Source: Elusimicrobiaceae bacterium (lineage in GTDB: Bacteria; Elusimicrobiota; Elusimicrobia; Elusimicrobiales; Elusimicrobiaceae). Taken from it: 64,000 nt of DNA. The DNA lies in the NCBI GenBank assembly GCA_017534965.1, contig JAFXVA010000038.1, positions 16,913 to 80,912 on the forward strand, in the 5' to 3' direction. The position numbers were made by a program, and so were the translations under genes. Under the pieces are notes generated by a model that saw only the letters and a list, made by a program, of their open reading frames with translations, was not told the DNA's origin and made no database searches. Shown here in pieces: positions 45,010 through 54,459 of the stretch (the stretch's first letter is position 1; the number at the start of each line of letters is the position of its first letter).

Positions 45010-45429
45010 TTATTTTGAGCCTGTGCTACCAAAACCGCCTGCTGCGCGTTCTGTTTGGGAAAGTTCGCCCTCTTCAAAAGTAGGATATAAAGTAGGTAAA
45101 ACAACAAGTTGGGCTATTTTTTGGCCTTTTTCAAAAGTAAAAGGAGTATCATTTAAGTTATAAAAACAGACGATAACTTCCCCTCTGTAAGGAGCATCAA
45201 TTAAACCGGCCATAACTTTTATGCCTTTGCTTTCAACAGAACTTTTGCCCCACACGCAACCGCTGGTATTTTCCGGCAATTCAAGGGCAATACCGGTGCG
45301 CACTTTGCTGATTTGGCGAGCAGGTAAAGTTGTTTCTTCAAGGGCAAATAAATCAGCCCCCGAATCCGTCGCATGAGCGCGAACGGGAAGTTTTGCATCT
45401 TTTTCAAGTTTTTTAACTTTTATTTGCAT
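45010..45429 (-). CDS. dut: dUTP diphosphatase
   Basis: The ATG at 45427-45429, with GGAAGG before it, gives 139 residues. All five motifs are recognised: ATDSGADL, GKSSVESKGI, GLIDAPYRGEV, ALVV-like QLVVLP and the C-terminal RAAGGFGSTG. The enzyme hydrolyses dUTP to dUMP, keeping uracil out of DNA. It overlaps the upstream MgtE_N/CBS gene by 10 bp. Confidence 0.93.
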   Translation of the reverse strand: MQIKVKKLEKDAKLPVRAHATDSGADLFALEETTLPARQISKVRTGIALELPENTSGCVWGKSSVESKGIKVMAGLIDAPYRGEVIVCFYNLNDTPFTFEKGQKIAQLVVLPTLYPTFEEGELSQTERAAGGFGSTGSK

Positions 45430-46262
45430 AAAAAGACCTTCCAAATTAAAAATAAAACTAAAAGAACCCCTATTGTAAGTTTAATTACTTTACCTGGGTT
45501 ATCGCGTGCATCTTGCCCTTCTTTTTTAGAAGAAAAAGAACTTTCTTTTTTAATAAATTCGCAAGCATTTAAAACGCCAAGCATTGTGTTTTTTTCATCA
45601 ACCACAGGTATTTGATAATGCCCCTTTTCAAACAAATCTAAAGCTTTTTCTATTTTATCCTTAGGGGCAAGTTTATATTCTATATTTTGCATAAGAGAAC
45701 CGGCGACGCTTTCCCTATCAAAAAAAGCTAAATTTTGCGTTCTTATAAGACCGGCGATTTTGCCGTTTTTATCTTTTATAAAAACTTGCGGGGCAAATTT
45801 TTCTTTGGGTAAATTTTTAAGGCGCAAAATAATTTCGCGCACTTTACTATCTGTTTTAAAAGAAAGATAATCTTGGTCAATAAAAGCACCCACGCTATCT
45901 TTAGAATAAGCCAAAATTGTTGTTAAAGTGGCATATAAATTTTTATCTAAAACTTGTTTTAAACGCGCCTTAAAAGGAACAGGCAAAGCCGCAAAAATAT
46001 GTGCTGCCTGTAAGGTTTTTAAATGGCCTAAAATATAACAGGCCTGTTTGATAGGCAACCTTCTTAAAAATGGGGCAGCTTTAGCCGGGGCCATATTTTC
46101 AAAACACAAAATAATACTTTTTGCCGGCAAGGTGCAAAGCAAATCAAGGGCTTGACCAAGCGGCATTTTGTGCAACTCTTCCACAGCTTGCTTTGGCGCA
46201 CTAAGAACAAAACTTTCAAATATTTTTGCTATATTATTTTGGTCTTGTATTGTTTTCCTCAT
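45420..46262 (-). CDS. MgtE N-terminal/CBS domain protein with a C-terminal membrane anchor
   Basis: A 280-residue protein with an MgtE intracellular N domain (about 20-120) and two CBS domains (about 125-235; SLMQNIEYKLAPKD and GHYQIPVVDEKNTMLGVLNACEF) but, unlike MgtE magnesium transporters, no transport domain. A single C-terminal membrane helix (about 258-278) ends the protein. It may sense magnesium or nucleotides at the membrane; this is inference. Confidence 0.75.
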   Translation of the reverse strand: MRKTIQDQNNIAKIFESFVLSAPKQAVEELHKMPLGQALDLLCTLPAKSIILCFENMAPAKAAPFLRRLPIKQACYILGHLKTLQAAHIFAALPVPFKARLKQVLDKNLYATLTTILAYSKDSVGAFIDQDYLSFKTDSKVREIILRLKNLPKEKFAPQVFIKDKNGKIAGLIRTQNLAFFDRESVAGSLMQNIEYKLAPKDKIEKALDLFEKGHYQIPVVDEKNTMLGVLNACEFIKKESSFSSKKEGQDARDNPGKVIKLTIGVLLVLFLIWKVFLCK

Positions 46263-46303
46263 AAATAAATTATAGTATATTGTAAAGCGCGGAGGGCAAT
46301 TTT

Positions 46304-47440
46304 ATGTTTTTTTCAAAACCGATAAATGAACTGACTTTTGAAGATGTGGTTGCTTTTTTAAAGCAAGGTATCGCCGAAAATACTATGCTTGACTATAAAT
46401 TTATGCTACCTAAAAATAATGAAAAATTTGCCAAAACTATTGCCGCTTTTGCAAACACTATGGGTGGCACAATTATTATAGGGGTTAAAGATGAAAACGA
46501 TAAACCTATCCCCCCTTTTAACGGACAGCCCTTCCATGCAAAAATAAGACCGCAGATTGAAAGTATTATTCAAAATTATATTGATCCGGTTGTCTTTGTT
46601 GATATCGCAACTTGCAAAAACCCGCACAATAATAATATGTATGTGGTAATAAATATTCCTCAAAGCAATTTAACACCGCACTTGGTGGGCGATTTAAAAA
46701 GGGCTTATGTTAGAACAGGCCAAGCTTCAAGACCGGAAGCCATAGTCCACCCGGATAAACTGCCCTGGCTTCTTGATAACAGAAAAAAAAGCCAAAGTTT
46801 GCGCCATATTCTTTTAGATAAAGCCCAAGCCCATTTTAATAATTTTTTAATTGCGCAAAATTTAAAAACAAATCAGTTAACTGCCGCTTTTACTTTAATT
46901 CCCTTATACCCGCAAACGCCCTCAGTAAATTATAAAGATTTGCCAAAATTACTTGAAAAAATTAAATTACCAAACTTTGCTTTAGATCATGAAATAAACA
47001 CCGTTCAAGATGGAATTATCGTTAAAAAAGGGCAATTTTCCACAATAGAATTAAACTCTTATGGCTTAATTTCTTACAGAACACTTTTAAATCCGCAGGA
47101 TGAAGGGGTAGATTTAAGAGTCGTTTTTAAAAATATTGTTTTATTCTTTAAATTTGCAAGCAATTTTTACAAACAACTTGGTTTTATTAGTCCGCTTTTA
47201 GAAAGAATGCATATAATAAATGCCCGCGGTGCTATGGTAAAAACATCCAAAGAGACAAAACAAATTGCTGAAGATTTTATAAGATTTGATAAAAATATTG
47301 ACCCCTTAACTTTACATAATGATTTGGCTAAAACCTGTTCTTCTTTAATTGAAGAACTTGCTTGGTCTTTAAATATTCCTTTTAAGGAGGAGGACGCCGC
47401 TTTAAAAGCCGTTCTTAATATATTAAATGAAAACAATTAA
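46304..47440 (+). CDS. AlbA_2/Schlafen-type domain protein
   Basis: A 378-residue protein with an N-terminal AlbA_2 domain (about 18-150; E-x-n-LDYK, FAKTIAAFANTMGGTIIIGV) and an unrecognised C-terminal half. AlbA_2 domains are found in putative transcriptional regulators and defence proteins. It is in operon with nadB (14 bp overlap). The ATG has GGAGG before it. Confidence 0.75.
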   Translation: MFFSKPINELTFEDVVAFLKQGIAENTMLDYKFMLPKNNEKFAKTIAAFANTMGGTIIIGVKDENDKPIPPFNGQPFHAKIRPQIESIIQNYIDPVVFVDIATCKNPHNNNMYVVINIPQSNLTPHLVGDLKRAYVRTGQASRPEAIVHPDKLPWLLDNRKKSQSLRHILLDKAQAHFNNFLIAQNLKTNQLTAAFTLIPLYPQTPSVNYKDLPKLLEKIKLPNFALDHEINTVQDGIIVKKGQFSTIELNSYGLISYRTLLNPQDEGVDLRVVFKNIVLFFKFASNFYKQLGFISPLLERMHIINARGAMVKTSKETKQIAEDFIRFDKNIDPLTLHNDLAKTCSSLIEELAWSLNIPFKEEDAALKAVLNILNENN

Positions 47441-48971
47441 AACAGACTGCCTTGTTATCGGCAGCGGTATCGCCGGTTCCCTTTACGCCTATAAAATTGC
47501 TTCAAGCGGGCTTAAATGCGTGCTTATAAGCGCAGGTAAACTTAATGATTGCAACAGCAATCTTGCCCAAGGCGGTATTGTTTACGAGAAAGAAAAAGAT
47601 TTTTCCGATTTAGTAAAAGATATTCAAAGAGCAGGTTGTAATATCTGTAATGAAGATATTGTAAAAATTATGTGTAAAAGCGGTTTTGAAGCAATAGAGC
47701 AGTATTTTACCAAAGCTTTTAATACCGATTTTAACAGAGATGAAAAAGGTAATCTTCTTTTTACTAAAGAAGCCGCCCACAGCAAAAAAAGAATTATTTA
47801 TAGTAATGATTCAACAGGTAGGGCAATAATTTTTGCTATGCAGCGCGCCCTTAAAAAACAAAAAAATTTAACTATTTTAGAAGATACAACTGCGCTTGAT
47901 TTACTAACCTTATCCCACAACTCGACCATAAAAACCGATGTTTATAAACCGCTTTCTTGTTTTGGCGCTTATGCCTTAAACAATAAAACAGGCCAAGTTT
48001 GCGCCATTACCGCCAAAAAGACTATTCTTGCAACGGGCGGTATCGGGCAAATTTACAAACACACAACAAACTGCCTTCAAGCTTTTGGCCACGGCATAGC
48101 TATGGCTTATAGAATAGGCGCAAGGGTTATAAATATGGAATATACCCAGTTTCACCCAACGGCCTTTGCCAAAGGCAGAAGTGCCTTAATTTCAGAAGCG
48201 GTCCGCGGTGAAGGTGCAATTTTAATCAATAATAAAAAAGAACCTTTTATGGTAAAATACCACCCTTTAAAAGACCTTGCACCAAGAGATATTGTGGCGC
48301 GTGCCATTGAAGAAGAACGCCTAAAAACAGGTTCAGATTGCGTTTATTTAGATTTATCTTCTATGACGGGCGATTTTATTAAAAAGCGTTTTCCGCATAT
48401 TTATAAAACTTGTCTTGAAGGCGGCGTTGATATTACAAAAGAACCAATACCCGTTGTGCCGGCTATGCACTATTTTTGCGGCGGTATTTGGACTGATGAA
48501 AAGGCAAGAACAAATATTTTTAACTTAAATGCTATTGGCGAGTGCGCCTGTAACGGCTTTCACGGGGCAAACCGCCTTGCAAGCACTTCCCTTTTGGAAG
48601 CTTGCGCTAGTGCTTTAATTTGCGCAAAGGAAGATATAAAAGAAATTAAGAAAAAAGATTTTTATATACCTAGTCCAAAAGAGTGGCAAAGTCCGGCTCA
48701 AGCACCGGATGAAAATCTTATTTTACAAGATATTCAAACTTTAAAAAATACTATGTGGAATTATGTGGGTTTAGTCCGCAGTAAAAGCCGCTTAGACAGA
48801 GCAGAAAAGATTTTAAGACATCTTAAAAACGAAATTGATATTTTTTATAAAGATTATAAACTTACCCCGCAATTACTTAATTTAAGGAACGGCACCCAAG
48901 TTGCCCTTTTGGTAACTTACGCCGCCTTAAAACATAAAGAAAGTTGCGGAACACATTTCAGAATAGACTAA
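47427..48971 (+). CDS. nadB: L-aspartate oxidase
   Basis: A 514-residue FAD enzyme that oxidises L-aspartate to iminoaspartate, the first step of NAD synthesis. The FAD motif GSGIAGS and the SNLAQGGIV segment are present, then TGGIGQIYKHTTNC and the active-site region EYTQFHPTAF, and GANRLASTSLLEA near the C-terminus. nadA and nadC are not in the window. Confidence 0.93.
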   Translation: MKTIKTDCLVIGSGIAGSLYAYKIASSGLKCVLISAGKLNDCNSNLAQGGIVYEKEKDFSDLVKDIQRAGCNICNEDIVKIMCKSGFEAIEQYFTKAFNTDFNRDEKGNLLFTKEAAHSKKRIIYSNDSTGRAIIFAMQRALKKQKNLTILEDTTALDLLTLSHNSTIKTDVYKPLSCFGAYALNNKTGQVCAITAKKTILATGGIGQIYKHTTNCLQAFGHGIAMAYRIGARVINMEYTQFHPTAFAKGRSALISEAVRGEGAILINNKKEPFMVKYHPLKDLAPRDIVARAIEEERLKTGSDCVYLDLSSMTGDFIKKRFPHIYKTCLEGGVDITKEPIPVVPAMHYFCGGIWTDEKARTNIFNLNAIGECACNGFHGANRLASTSLLEACASALICAKEDIKEIKKKDFYIPSPKEWQSPAQAPDENLILQDIQTLKNTMWNYVGLVRSKSRLDRAEKILRHLKNEIDIFYKDYKLTPQLLNLRNGTQVALLVTYAALKHKESCGTHFRID

Positions 48972-48980
48972 GGGGGATAT

Positions 48981-49454
48981 ATGAATCAACACGAAAAATT
49001 TTTGACTATGGCAATTAACCTTGCCAAAAAAAGTGCAAAAAGCGGAAAAGGCGGGCCTTTTGGTGCGGTAATTGTTAAAAACGGCAAAGTTATTGCAAAA
49101 GCACACAATAGTGTTGTGCCAAACCAAGATCCAACCGCCCATGCCGAAGTTAACGCAATAAGAGCGGCCTGTAAAAAACTTAAAAATTTTGAATTAAAAG
49201 ATTGCATAATTTATGCAAGCGCAGAACCTTGCCCTATGTGCCTTGGCGCAATTTATTGGGCAAGGCCAAAAGCCATTTATTATGCCGCCGATAAAAAACT
49301 TGCCGCAAAAGCCGGTTTTGATGATTCTTTTATCTATAAAGAAATTGCTTTACCCAAAAATAAACGCAAAATAAAAACCACAAAAGTTAATTTACCCACT
49401 GATAATGACCCCTTTGAAGAGTGGGCCCAAAACACTACCAAAACGGAATATTGA
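48981..49454 (+). CDS. guaD: Guanine deaminase (CMP/dCMP deaminase fold)
   Basis: A 157-residue zinc deaminase with HAEVNAIRAAC (His54, Glu56) and the AEPCPMCLGAIYWARP motif (Cys84, Cys87), close to Bacillus-type GuaD that converts guanine to xanthine. The TadA alternative is less likely because of the YWARP and C-terminal EEWAQ pattern. GGGGGA ribosome binding site. Confidence 0.85.
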   Translation: MNQHEKFLTMAINLAKKSAKSGKGGPFGAVIVKNGKVIAKAHNSVVPNQDPTAHAEVNAIRAACKKLKNFELKDCIIYASAEPCPMCLGAIYWARPKAIYYAADKKLAAKAGFDDSFIYKEIALPKNKRKIKTTKVNLPTDNDPFEEWAQNTTKTEY

Positions 49455-49473
49455 TAATTTAGTTGCACAAGAC

Positions 49474-49502
49474 AAAAGCCCCTGTTTTAAACAGGGGCTT
49501 TT
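49474..49502. terminator. Bidirectional intrinsic terminator
   Basis: Palindrome AAAAGCCCCTGTTT with AAACAGGGGCTTTT between convergent guaD and the pilin gene; T-runs on both sides. Confidence 0.85.
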
Positions 49503-49505
49503 GTT

Positions 49506-50468
49506 TTATATAGGTAAATCCTTGCCTTCTACTATGCTACATGCGCTGCTAGGATTACAACTTACGCATCTATTTTGTTCGTCAAATTTAGTGCAGTATC
49601 CGGAAATTAAAGGTTTTTCATATCTCATGAAATAAAAGAGGTTTTTATTAACACAAGTTTCCGTTTCATAATCAAATTTTGTACATGTAAATCTCCAAAG
49701 GGTTCCATTTTCATCTTTTTCAATAATTTGGGTATAATTACTGGTACATTGTGAAAAATCATGATTCTGTCTGCATTCCATTAAAACTAACCTGTTAGAA
49801 TTTGTAGTATATCCTTTGACACATTCTAAAGCCGTGCTGGTTCCGATCCCTGTGGTACTTACAATAAATCTATGTTTATAATCATTAAAACAAAACTCAA
49901 AATCTGTTCTATTTTGCCTTTTATTAACAAGGACCTTACAAGTATTTGTATCAGCTTCATAGTCTTTTGTTATCCCGGCTAAAGCCCATATTTCATTCAT
50001 AACGCCATTACAATCGTCCCATACCGGTTCAAAACTTCTGCCTTCATCAAGATTCAAATCCCTACAAATTTTATGTTCTATGGGACGGCAGAAAATTTTT
50101 CCTGTATTATAATCTATGGAAAGTTCATACTCTCCGTTATTTCTTCTGGCAACAGAAGCTTCTTCATCATCACCAAAAATTTCATAATCAAAAAATTTAT
50201 CGGAAAATTCCGCCCCTACAACAGCACTTCCGTCTTGGTTATTCATTTGTAAAGGTAAATTAAGCATAGTTTCGGAATAGTTACCTTTCTTGGCAACATA
50301 ATTTTTTTGAGCACTTGCTATTTGCGTAAGAGAAGTTATCCCCTGAGAGGCGCGGGATCTTTCAACAGCAAAGTTATAACTTGGAACAGCTATTGCAGCT
50401 AAAATGCTGATAATTAAAACCACTACCAGAACTTCTACAAGGGTAAATCCTTTTTTATTTCTTTTCAT
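49506..50468 (-). CDS. Long prepilin with C-terminal Cys-rich extension
   Basis: Starting at the ATG at 50466-50468 gives 320 residues; a start at 50495 would add nine non-leader residues. The leader is MKRNKKG|FTLVEVLVVVLI (Glu5). After a pilin-like region to about 125, an extra 195 residues contain about 14 cysteines (FEFCFNDY, ALECVKGY, RFTCTKFD, VSCNPSSAC), recalling the giant protein at 16057-21261 on a smaller scale. It has its own promoter (50503-50531). Confidence 0.85.
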   Translation of the reverse strand: MKRNKKGFTLVEVLVVVLIISILAAIAVPSYNFAVERSRASQGITSLTQIASAQKNYVAKKGNYSETMLNLPLQMNNQDGSAVVGAEFSDKFFDYEIFGDDEEASVARRNNGEYELSIDYNTGKIFCRPIEHKICRDLNLDEGRSFEPVWDDCNGVMNEIWALAGITKDYEADTNTCKVLVNKRQNRTDFEFCFNDYKHRFIVSTTGIGTSTALECVKGYTTNSNRLVLMECRQNHDFSQCTSNYTQIIEKDENGTLWRFTCTKFDYETETCVNKNLFYFMRYEKPLISGYCTKFDEQNRCVSCNPSSACSIVEGKDLPI

Positions 50469-50502
50469 AATAATATCTCTCACCTTATTTAACATTACTA
50501 TT

Positions 50503-50531
50503 AGTATAATTGATATTTATAATTTTGACAA
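50503..50531 (-). promoter_or_regulatory. Promoter for the long prepilin
   Basis: Minus strand TTGTCA (50526-50531), 17-bp spacer, TATACT (50503-50508), 34 bp before the start at 50468. Confidence 0.7.
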
Positions 50532-50540
50532 GGGAGTTAA

Positions 50541-51824
50541 TTAATTATTTAATTTTGCCCTTTGATTTGTCTGATATTGATAAAGCCATTGCCAAAATTT
50601 TAACTCAAAATCGTCTATATTATTATAACCATAGGCCTTTTTTAAAGCAGCGGCCACAGATAAACGCGCTTTTATTTGGCGGCCCTGCTCGTCTTTTAAC
50701 AGACGGCCCTTTTCATTTCTTTTATTTTGATAAGTGTTTAAGAGTTTTGTAAATTGTTCAAATTGTATGCGCTTTTCCGGATATTGATTATTATAAGGTT
50801 TAAACAAAAAACGCACCATAGCATAGGCCTGCATATACCAATCTTGCACTTTGCCTGCGGCAACGGCGTTATCATAAGAATCATTTTTAATAAAATCTGT
50901 AAACTTTATAAATTGAACATCTACATTAGTAATCGGTCTTGGGGCTTTCAAATCAGCAGCAGGGCTTTTGGGGGCAGGTATAAAATTCATAACAACTAAA
51001 TCATGCGCCCAAACACCGCCACTGGCATTATTTGTAATATCTTCCATATTAACAGCAAGGCCTTCATTTAACCAAACAGGAGGTTCTGGCTTATTTGAAC
51101 CTTTAGGCGAGTAATAATTTTCTAAAAACAAGTGGGTTAACTCATGCTGGAACTGGCTTAACATCTTTTTGTTATTGTCCGGTTCATCATACATAACAAT
51201 TCTGTTATTTTCAGGAGAGAAAAACGCCCCGCTCCAATCGCTTGCAACAGGTTCATGGTCAAGAAAATTCTTTCTGTTTTGATAAACATAAACTCTTGCG
51301 CGTCCGCCCATAAGCCAAGGAATATTTCTAAAAAGAGATTGGTAAACATTATTAAATTTCATAGAAAGATTAGGCGTGGAAATCCCATTTGTGCGCCTTT
51401 GCATTTTAACATTTAACTTGCCATTAGAAAGGGCTATCCAATCAACCCCTTGGGGATCAGGATTTTCTTTATTTGTTTTTACATTTTGTTTTTCTTCCGG
51501 TTTTGCTTCCGATTTGTCTTCTGGTTTTACTTCTTGAACTTCAGTTTTACTATTTATTGCTTCCGGTAAATTTTGTGAAGCTTGTTCTACTTTAGGGGCT
51601 TGCTTTTCAGGATATTTTAAAATAGGGGATAAGCCATTTGTCATGGCGTTTTTTTCTTGAAGGGCATCTTCTCTTGCTATAGTAGCTTCTTTTATGGCAA
51701 GTTCTTCTTTTCTTTGTTCTTGATTTATTTTGTTAACTAAACTCTTTTGAGCTACAATATTTTGAGCAAAGATAAAAGAAGAGCATAAACAAAAAAATAC
51801 TGCTGAAAATAAACTTTTTTTCAT
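50541..51824 (-). CDS. Secreted HExxH zinc-metalloprotease-like protein
   Basis: A 427-residue protein with a signal peptide (about 1-20), a charged linker rich in Lys/Glu/Pro (about 60-125) and a catalytic domain with HELTH (His227, Glu228, His231) followed by a WLNEGLAV motif (Glu254), the gluzincin pattern of MA-type peptidases such as DUF1570 proteins. It is located between two pilin loci and before the pilus operon's terminator. Substrate unknown. Confidence 0.75.
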   Translation of the reverse strand: MKKSLFSAVFFCLCSSFIFAQNIVAQKSLVNKINQEQRKEELAIKEATIAREDALQEKNAMTNGLSPILKYPEKQAPKVEQASQNLPEAINSKTEVQEVKPEDKSEAKPEEKQNVKTNKENPDPQGVDWIALSNGKLNVKMQRRTNGISTPNLSMKFNNVYQSLFRNIPWLMGGRARVYVYQNRKNFLDHEPVASDWSGAFFSPENNRIVMYDEPDNNKKMLSQFQHELTHLFLENYYSPKGSNKPEPPVWLNEGLAVNMEDITNNASGGVWAHDLVVMNFIPAPKSPAADLKAPRPITNVDVQFIKFTDFIKNDSYDNAVAAGKVQDWYMQAYAMVRFLFKPYNNQYPEKRIQFEQFTKLLNTYQNKRNEKGRLLKDEQGRQIKARLSVAAALKKAYGYNNIDDFELKFWQWLYQYQTNQRAKLNN

Positions 51825-51856
51825 TATTCCCCCTCTAATGATTTAATTTTGACAAC

Positions 51857-51886
51857 AAAAAAAGGGGATAAAAAATTATCCCCTTT
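51857..51886 (-). terminator. Intrinsic terminator of the pilus operon
   Basis: AAAGGGGATAA with TTATCCCCTTT and T-run on the minus strand, 13 bp after the stop of the last pilus gene. Confidence 0.8.
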
Positions 51887-51898
51887 AAAATAATTTTA

Positions 51899-52291
51899 TT
51901 AGATAGTGTCTTCCTCTTGGTTGTTAGGATTAAACAAAGTAATTGTGAAAGTAAGCGGTCTAACTACCCCAGTAGAATGATCCCGGTGGTTATTATTTTC
52001 ATAATTACCGCGTGTTACCGTAATCGTATAATTATCAGAAGCACAAGGGAAAGTGCTTTCTTCTTCAAAATAAGGAGGCAAACCTTCGGTGGCTCTTCTT
52101 ATTTCTTCCTCATTAAGACGCGCAAAACAGCCTTGAACCGCTAATTTTGAGGTAACAATATTTCTTGTTTGTACCATATTTGAAGTTCTGGTAATAGAAA
52201 ATTTTAACAATACAACAACAATAGTTGCTATTAAAGCACCTAAAACAAGAACTTGAACTAAAGCTGAACCTTTAAAATTCATTTTTTTCAT
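51899..52291 (-). CDS. Minor pilin-like protein (PilX/GspK type)
   Basis: A 130-residue protein with a short basic leader (MKKMNFKG|SALVQVL) and hydrophobic helix, but the residue at mature position 5 is Gln rather than Glu, a feature seen in GspK/PilX-type tip pilins. The remainder is short. It is the last gene of the pilin run, 2 bp after the previous stop. Confidence 0.65.
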   Translation of the reverse strand: MKKMNFKGSALVQVLVLGALIATIVVVLLKFSITRTSNMVQTRNIVTSKLAVQGCFARLNEEEIRRATEGLPPYFEEESTFPCASDNYTITVTRGNYENNNHRDHSTGVVRPLTFTITLFNPNNQEEDTI

Positions 52292-52293
52292 TT

Positions 52294-52914
52294 TTAAATA
52301 CCTCCTTGGCTTATCAAAGTTTCATTAATTTCAATATAGATTGGTGTGGTATTTTGGACATCATTAAAGGTTCTTCTAACACTGCCTTGTAAAAAATATT
52401 TTCCATTAGAGACATCAACACTAGCATTTACCAATGTAAAGTTAGATAAAACGCTAACACCATTATTTCGACAAACCGTTAAAAGATTATCCCCATAGGA
52501 AGAAAAATTCTTTATAGGATTATCAACATCATAGTTAATATTGTTTTCAAGTCTTCTGATGTTTCCATTATCTAAACAATAGACAAAAAAGCTAGTTGGC
52601 CCTTGAGGAGCAAAGCGCAAAGTTTCAAACTGAGTAGTGCTTATACGTTTTGCTTTCTTAAGACCGGCTAAAAGAACATTAGTGCCTGTGGGAAGGCTAG
52701 CATTTGGAAATGTAATTACATCAGCACTATAAAAATCTCTATATAGTTGACGTTGGAAACTGGATACTTGGTTTCTTATAATAGTTTGCCTTTGTCCTTG
52801 GCTTGTTTGAGTAGAAGCTGTTCTCCATACTAAAACAAGTGCAGCTGTTACCATACCGCCAATAAAAATAGCGGCAACAAGTTCCATTAAAGTAAAACCT
52901 TTATTGTTTCTCAT
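52294..52914 (-). CDS. Minor prepilin (PilW/GspJ type)
   Basis: A 206-residue protein with leader RNNKG|FTLMELVAAIFIGG (Glu5) and a helix rich in Ala/Val, then a globular domain with two cysteines (FVYCLDNG, LLTVCRNN). Such proteins belong to the PilW/GspJ group of minor pilins that initiate pilus assembly. It overlaps the previous pilin gene by 4 bp. Confidence 0.75.
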   Translation of the reverse strand: MRNNKGFTLMELVAAIFIGGMVTAALVLVWRTASTQTSQGQRQTIIRNQVSSFQRQLYRDFYSADVITFPNASLPTGTNVLLAGLKKAKRISTTQFETLRFAPQGPTSFFVYCLDNGNIRRLENNINYDVDNPIKNFSSYGDNLLTVCRNNGVSVLSNFTLVNASVDVSNGKYFLQGSVRRTFNDVQNTTPIYIEINETLISQGGI

Positions 52915-53333
52915 ATTGTTTGTCCCTCACATTGGATTCTAAATTTAATAATTCTGCGCCCTTGTGTATCATTTTCAATATTTGACGGCTCACTGACACT
53001 ATACACAAAAACATCATTAGCAGCTGTGCAAGATCTCGGTCTTAAGCAAGAAATATCATGGCAGTCTAAAGCATTGGGGGCATCAAGATTGCAATTTGGT
53101 GTGAGAGCGAGTCTATCATCTTCGCTTATACCGCAAATAGTTCCGCCGCCTTGTAAGACACTAGTGGCTTCTTCAATAGCAAAAATCATTTCTTCTCTAT
53201 TACTTGGAGCAACTATAGATCTTTTTGTTGCCATAAGAGCCGTAATGATACCGGCCGCCATAACTGCTACTGACAACATAGCAATTAATGCTTCGGCTAA
53301 TGTAAAACCTTTTTTATTAATTTGTTTTGACAT
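52911..53333 (-). CDS. Minor prepilin (PilV/GspI type)
   Basis: A 140-residue protein with leader QINKKG|FTLAEALIAMLSVAV (Glu5) and a Cys-rich small domain (GTICG, NCNLDAP, LDCHDISCLRPRSC). The form fits GspI/PilV. It overlaps the PilW-like gene by 4 bp and follows the next pilin after 19 bp. Confidence 0.75.
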   Translation of the reverse strand: MSKQINKKGFTLAEALIAMLSVAVMAAGIITALMATKRSIVAPSNREEMIFAIEEATSVLQGGGTICGISEDDRLALTPNCNLDAPNALDCHDISCLRPRSCTAANDVFVYSVSEPSNIENDTQGRRIIKFRIQCEGQTI

Positions 53334-53352
53334 AACAAAATCTCCTTATTTA

Positions 53353-53868
53353 TTAAATAGCTGTTTCGTGTAAGGTGTTATTCATATCGATATAGGCGCA
53401 ATAAGTGTTATTATAAGCACCGCCATCATTACCGACCATACAAGCTAAATCTGAATTAGGAGTTGGGCTATTGCATGCAGCACAAGCGCCATTTCCGTTA
53501 CCTAAATAAAAATGATATCTTAAACCTTCATAATCTATGTTGTTGATATAAGAACATCGTATCAATATTGCCGGAGTGATAGTTGCACCATTTGCTACTA
53601 AATTATCAATGGTATCCTCATCACAAGATTGTTCCGCTTGTAAATTCTGTCTTTGTAAAGGGCCCCAAGAACTAAAACCTACCCAAGCAAAATCATTTCT
53701 AAAATTTTTATATCCTTGTGCAATAGTATATAAATTAGATTTGGCTCTATCGTTTCTTGCATCTCTTGCATAACCTATAAGGTTAGGTATTGAAAGAGAA
53801 GCCAAAATACCAATTATAATTACAACTGCCATTAGCTCCATTAAAGTAAAACCTTTTGTATTTCTCAT
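53353..53868 (-). CDS. Prepilin
   Basis: A 171-residue protein with leader RNTKG|FTLMELMAVVIIIG (Glu5), pilin helix IPNLIGYARDARNDRAKSN, and a C-terminal disulphide region (NGNGACAACN, DLACMVG, TYCAY). One of six consecutive prepilin genes. Confidence 0.85.
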   Translation of the reverse strand: MRNTKGFTLMELMAVVIIIGILASLSIPNLIGYARDARNDRAKSNLYTIAQGYKNFRNDFAWVGFSSWGPLQRQNLQAEQSCDEDTIDNLVANGATITPAILIRCSYINNIDYEGLRYHFYLGNGNGACAACNSPTPNSDLACMVGNDGGAYNNTYCAYIDMNNTLHETAI

Positions 53869-53877
53869 AAAAACTCC

Positions 53878-54447
53878 TTAATTATTATCTACAGCTGTTC
53901 CATTAGGCCCTATGCAAGCCCTATAAATACAAGTTGTTGTATTATCTTGGCCTTGCACCGGCATACAAAATCTATTACCGACATTAGCCCCCGGTTTTGG
54001 TTGCATATAAACATAACCATCACCATTACAAACTAACGGATGGGCAGCATCAACGTGTCTTGGATCTTGAAGACCGAATCTATAATCTAAAAAGCCATCC
54101 CCATCTTCATGGGTAGCATTTCCATAATTATATCTGGGAATATAACCGCAAGCAACCATTTGTGCGACAAAATCCGTAGCACTTAAATTTTGGCCATTAT
54201 AATTACATACAACAGTTGATGCCGGAGTAAAAATAAAGACATCACCATCAAAAGGAATTTGAACATCCGGATATTCTCTAGCAAATCTTTCCATGCCATT
54301 ATTGATAGTTTCTAACATTGCTTTTGCTCTTTGATTATTTTGGCTATCAACAGCAGCATTATAAACAGGTAAAGCAATAGCAGCAAGTATAGCAATGATT
54401 AAAACAACAACCATAAGCTCCATTAATGTAAATGCTTTTTTATTCAT
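53878..54447 (-). CDS. Prepilin with Ala at the -1 cleavage position
   Basis: A 189-residue protein with leader MNKKA|FTLMELMVVVLIIA, where the residue before the cleavage site is Ala in place of the usual Gly; Glu5 is kept. The globular domain has several cysteines (VVCNYN, MVACGYI, TTTCIYRACIG). Sits 10-13 bp from both pilin neighbours. Confidence 0.82.
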   Translation of the reverse strand: MNKKAFTLMELMVVVLIIAILAAIALPVYNAAVDSQNNQRAKAMLETINNGMERFAREYPDVQIPFDGDVFIFTPASTVVCNYNGQNLSATDFVAQMVACGYIPRYNYGNATHEDGDGFLDYRFGLQDPRHVDAAHPLVCNGDGYVYMQPKPGANVGNRFCMPVQGQDNTTTCIYRACIGPNGTAVDNN

Positions 54448-54459
54448 AAAATTATCTCC

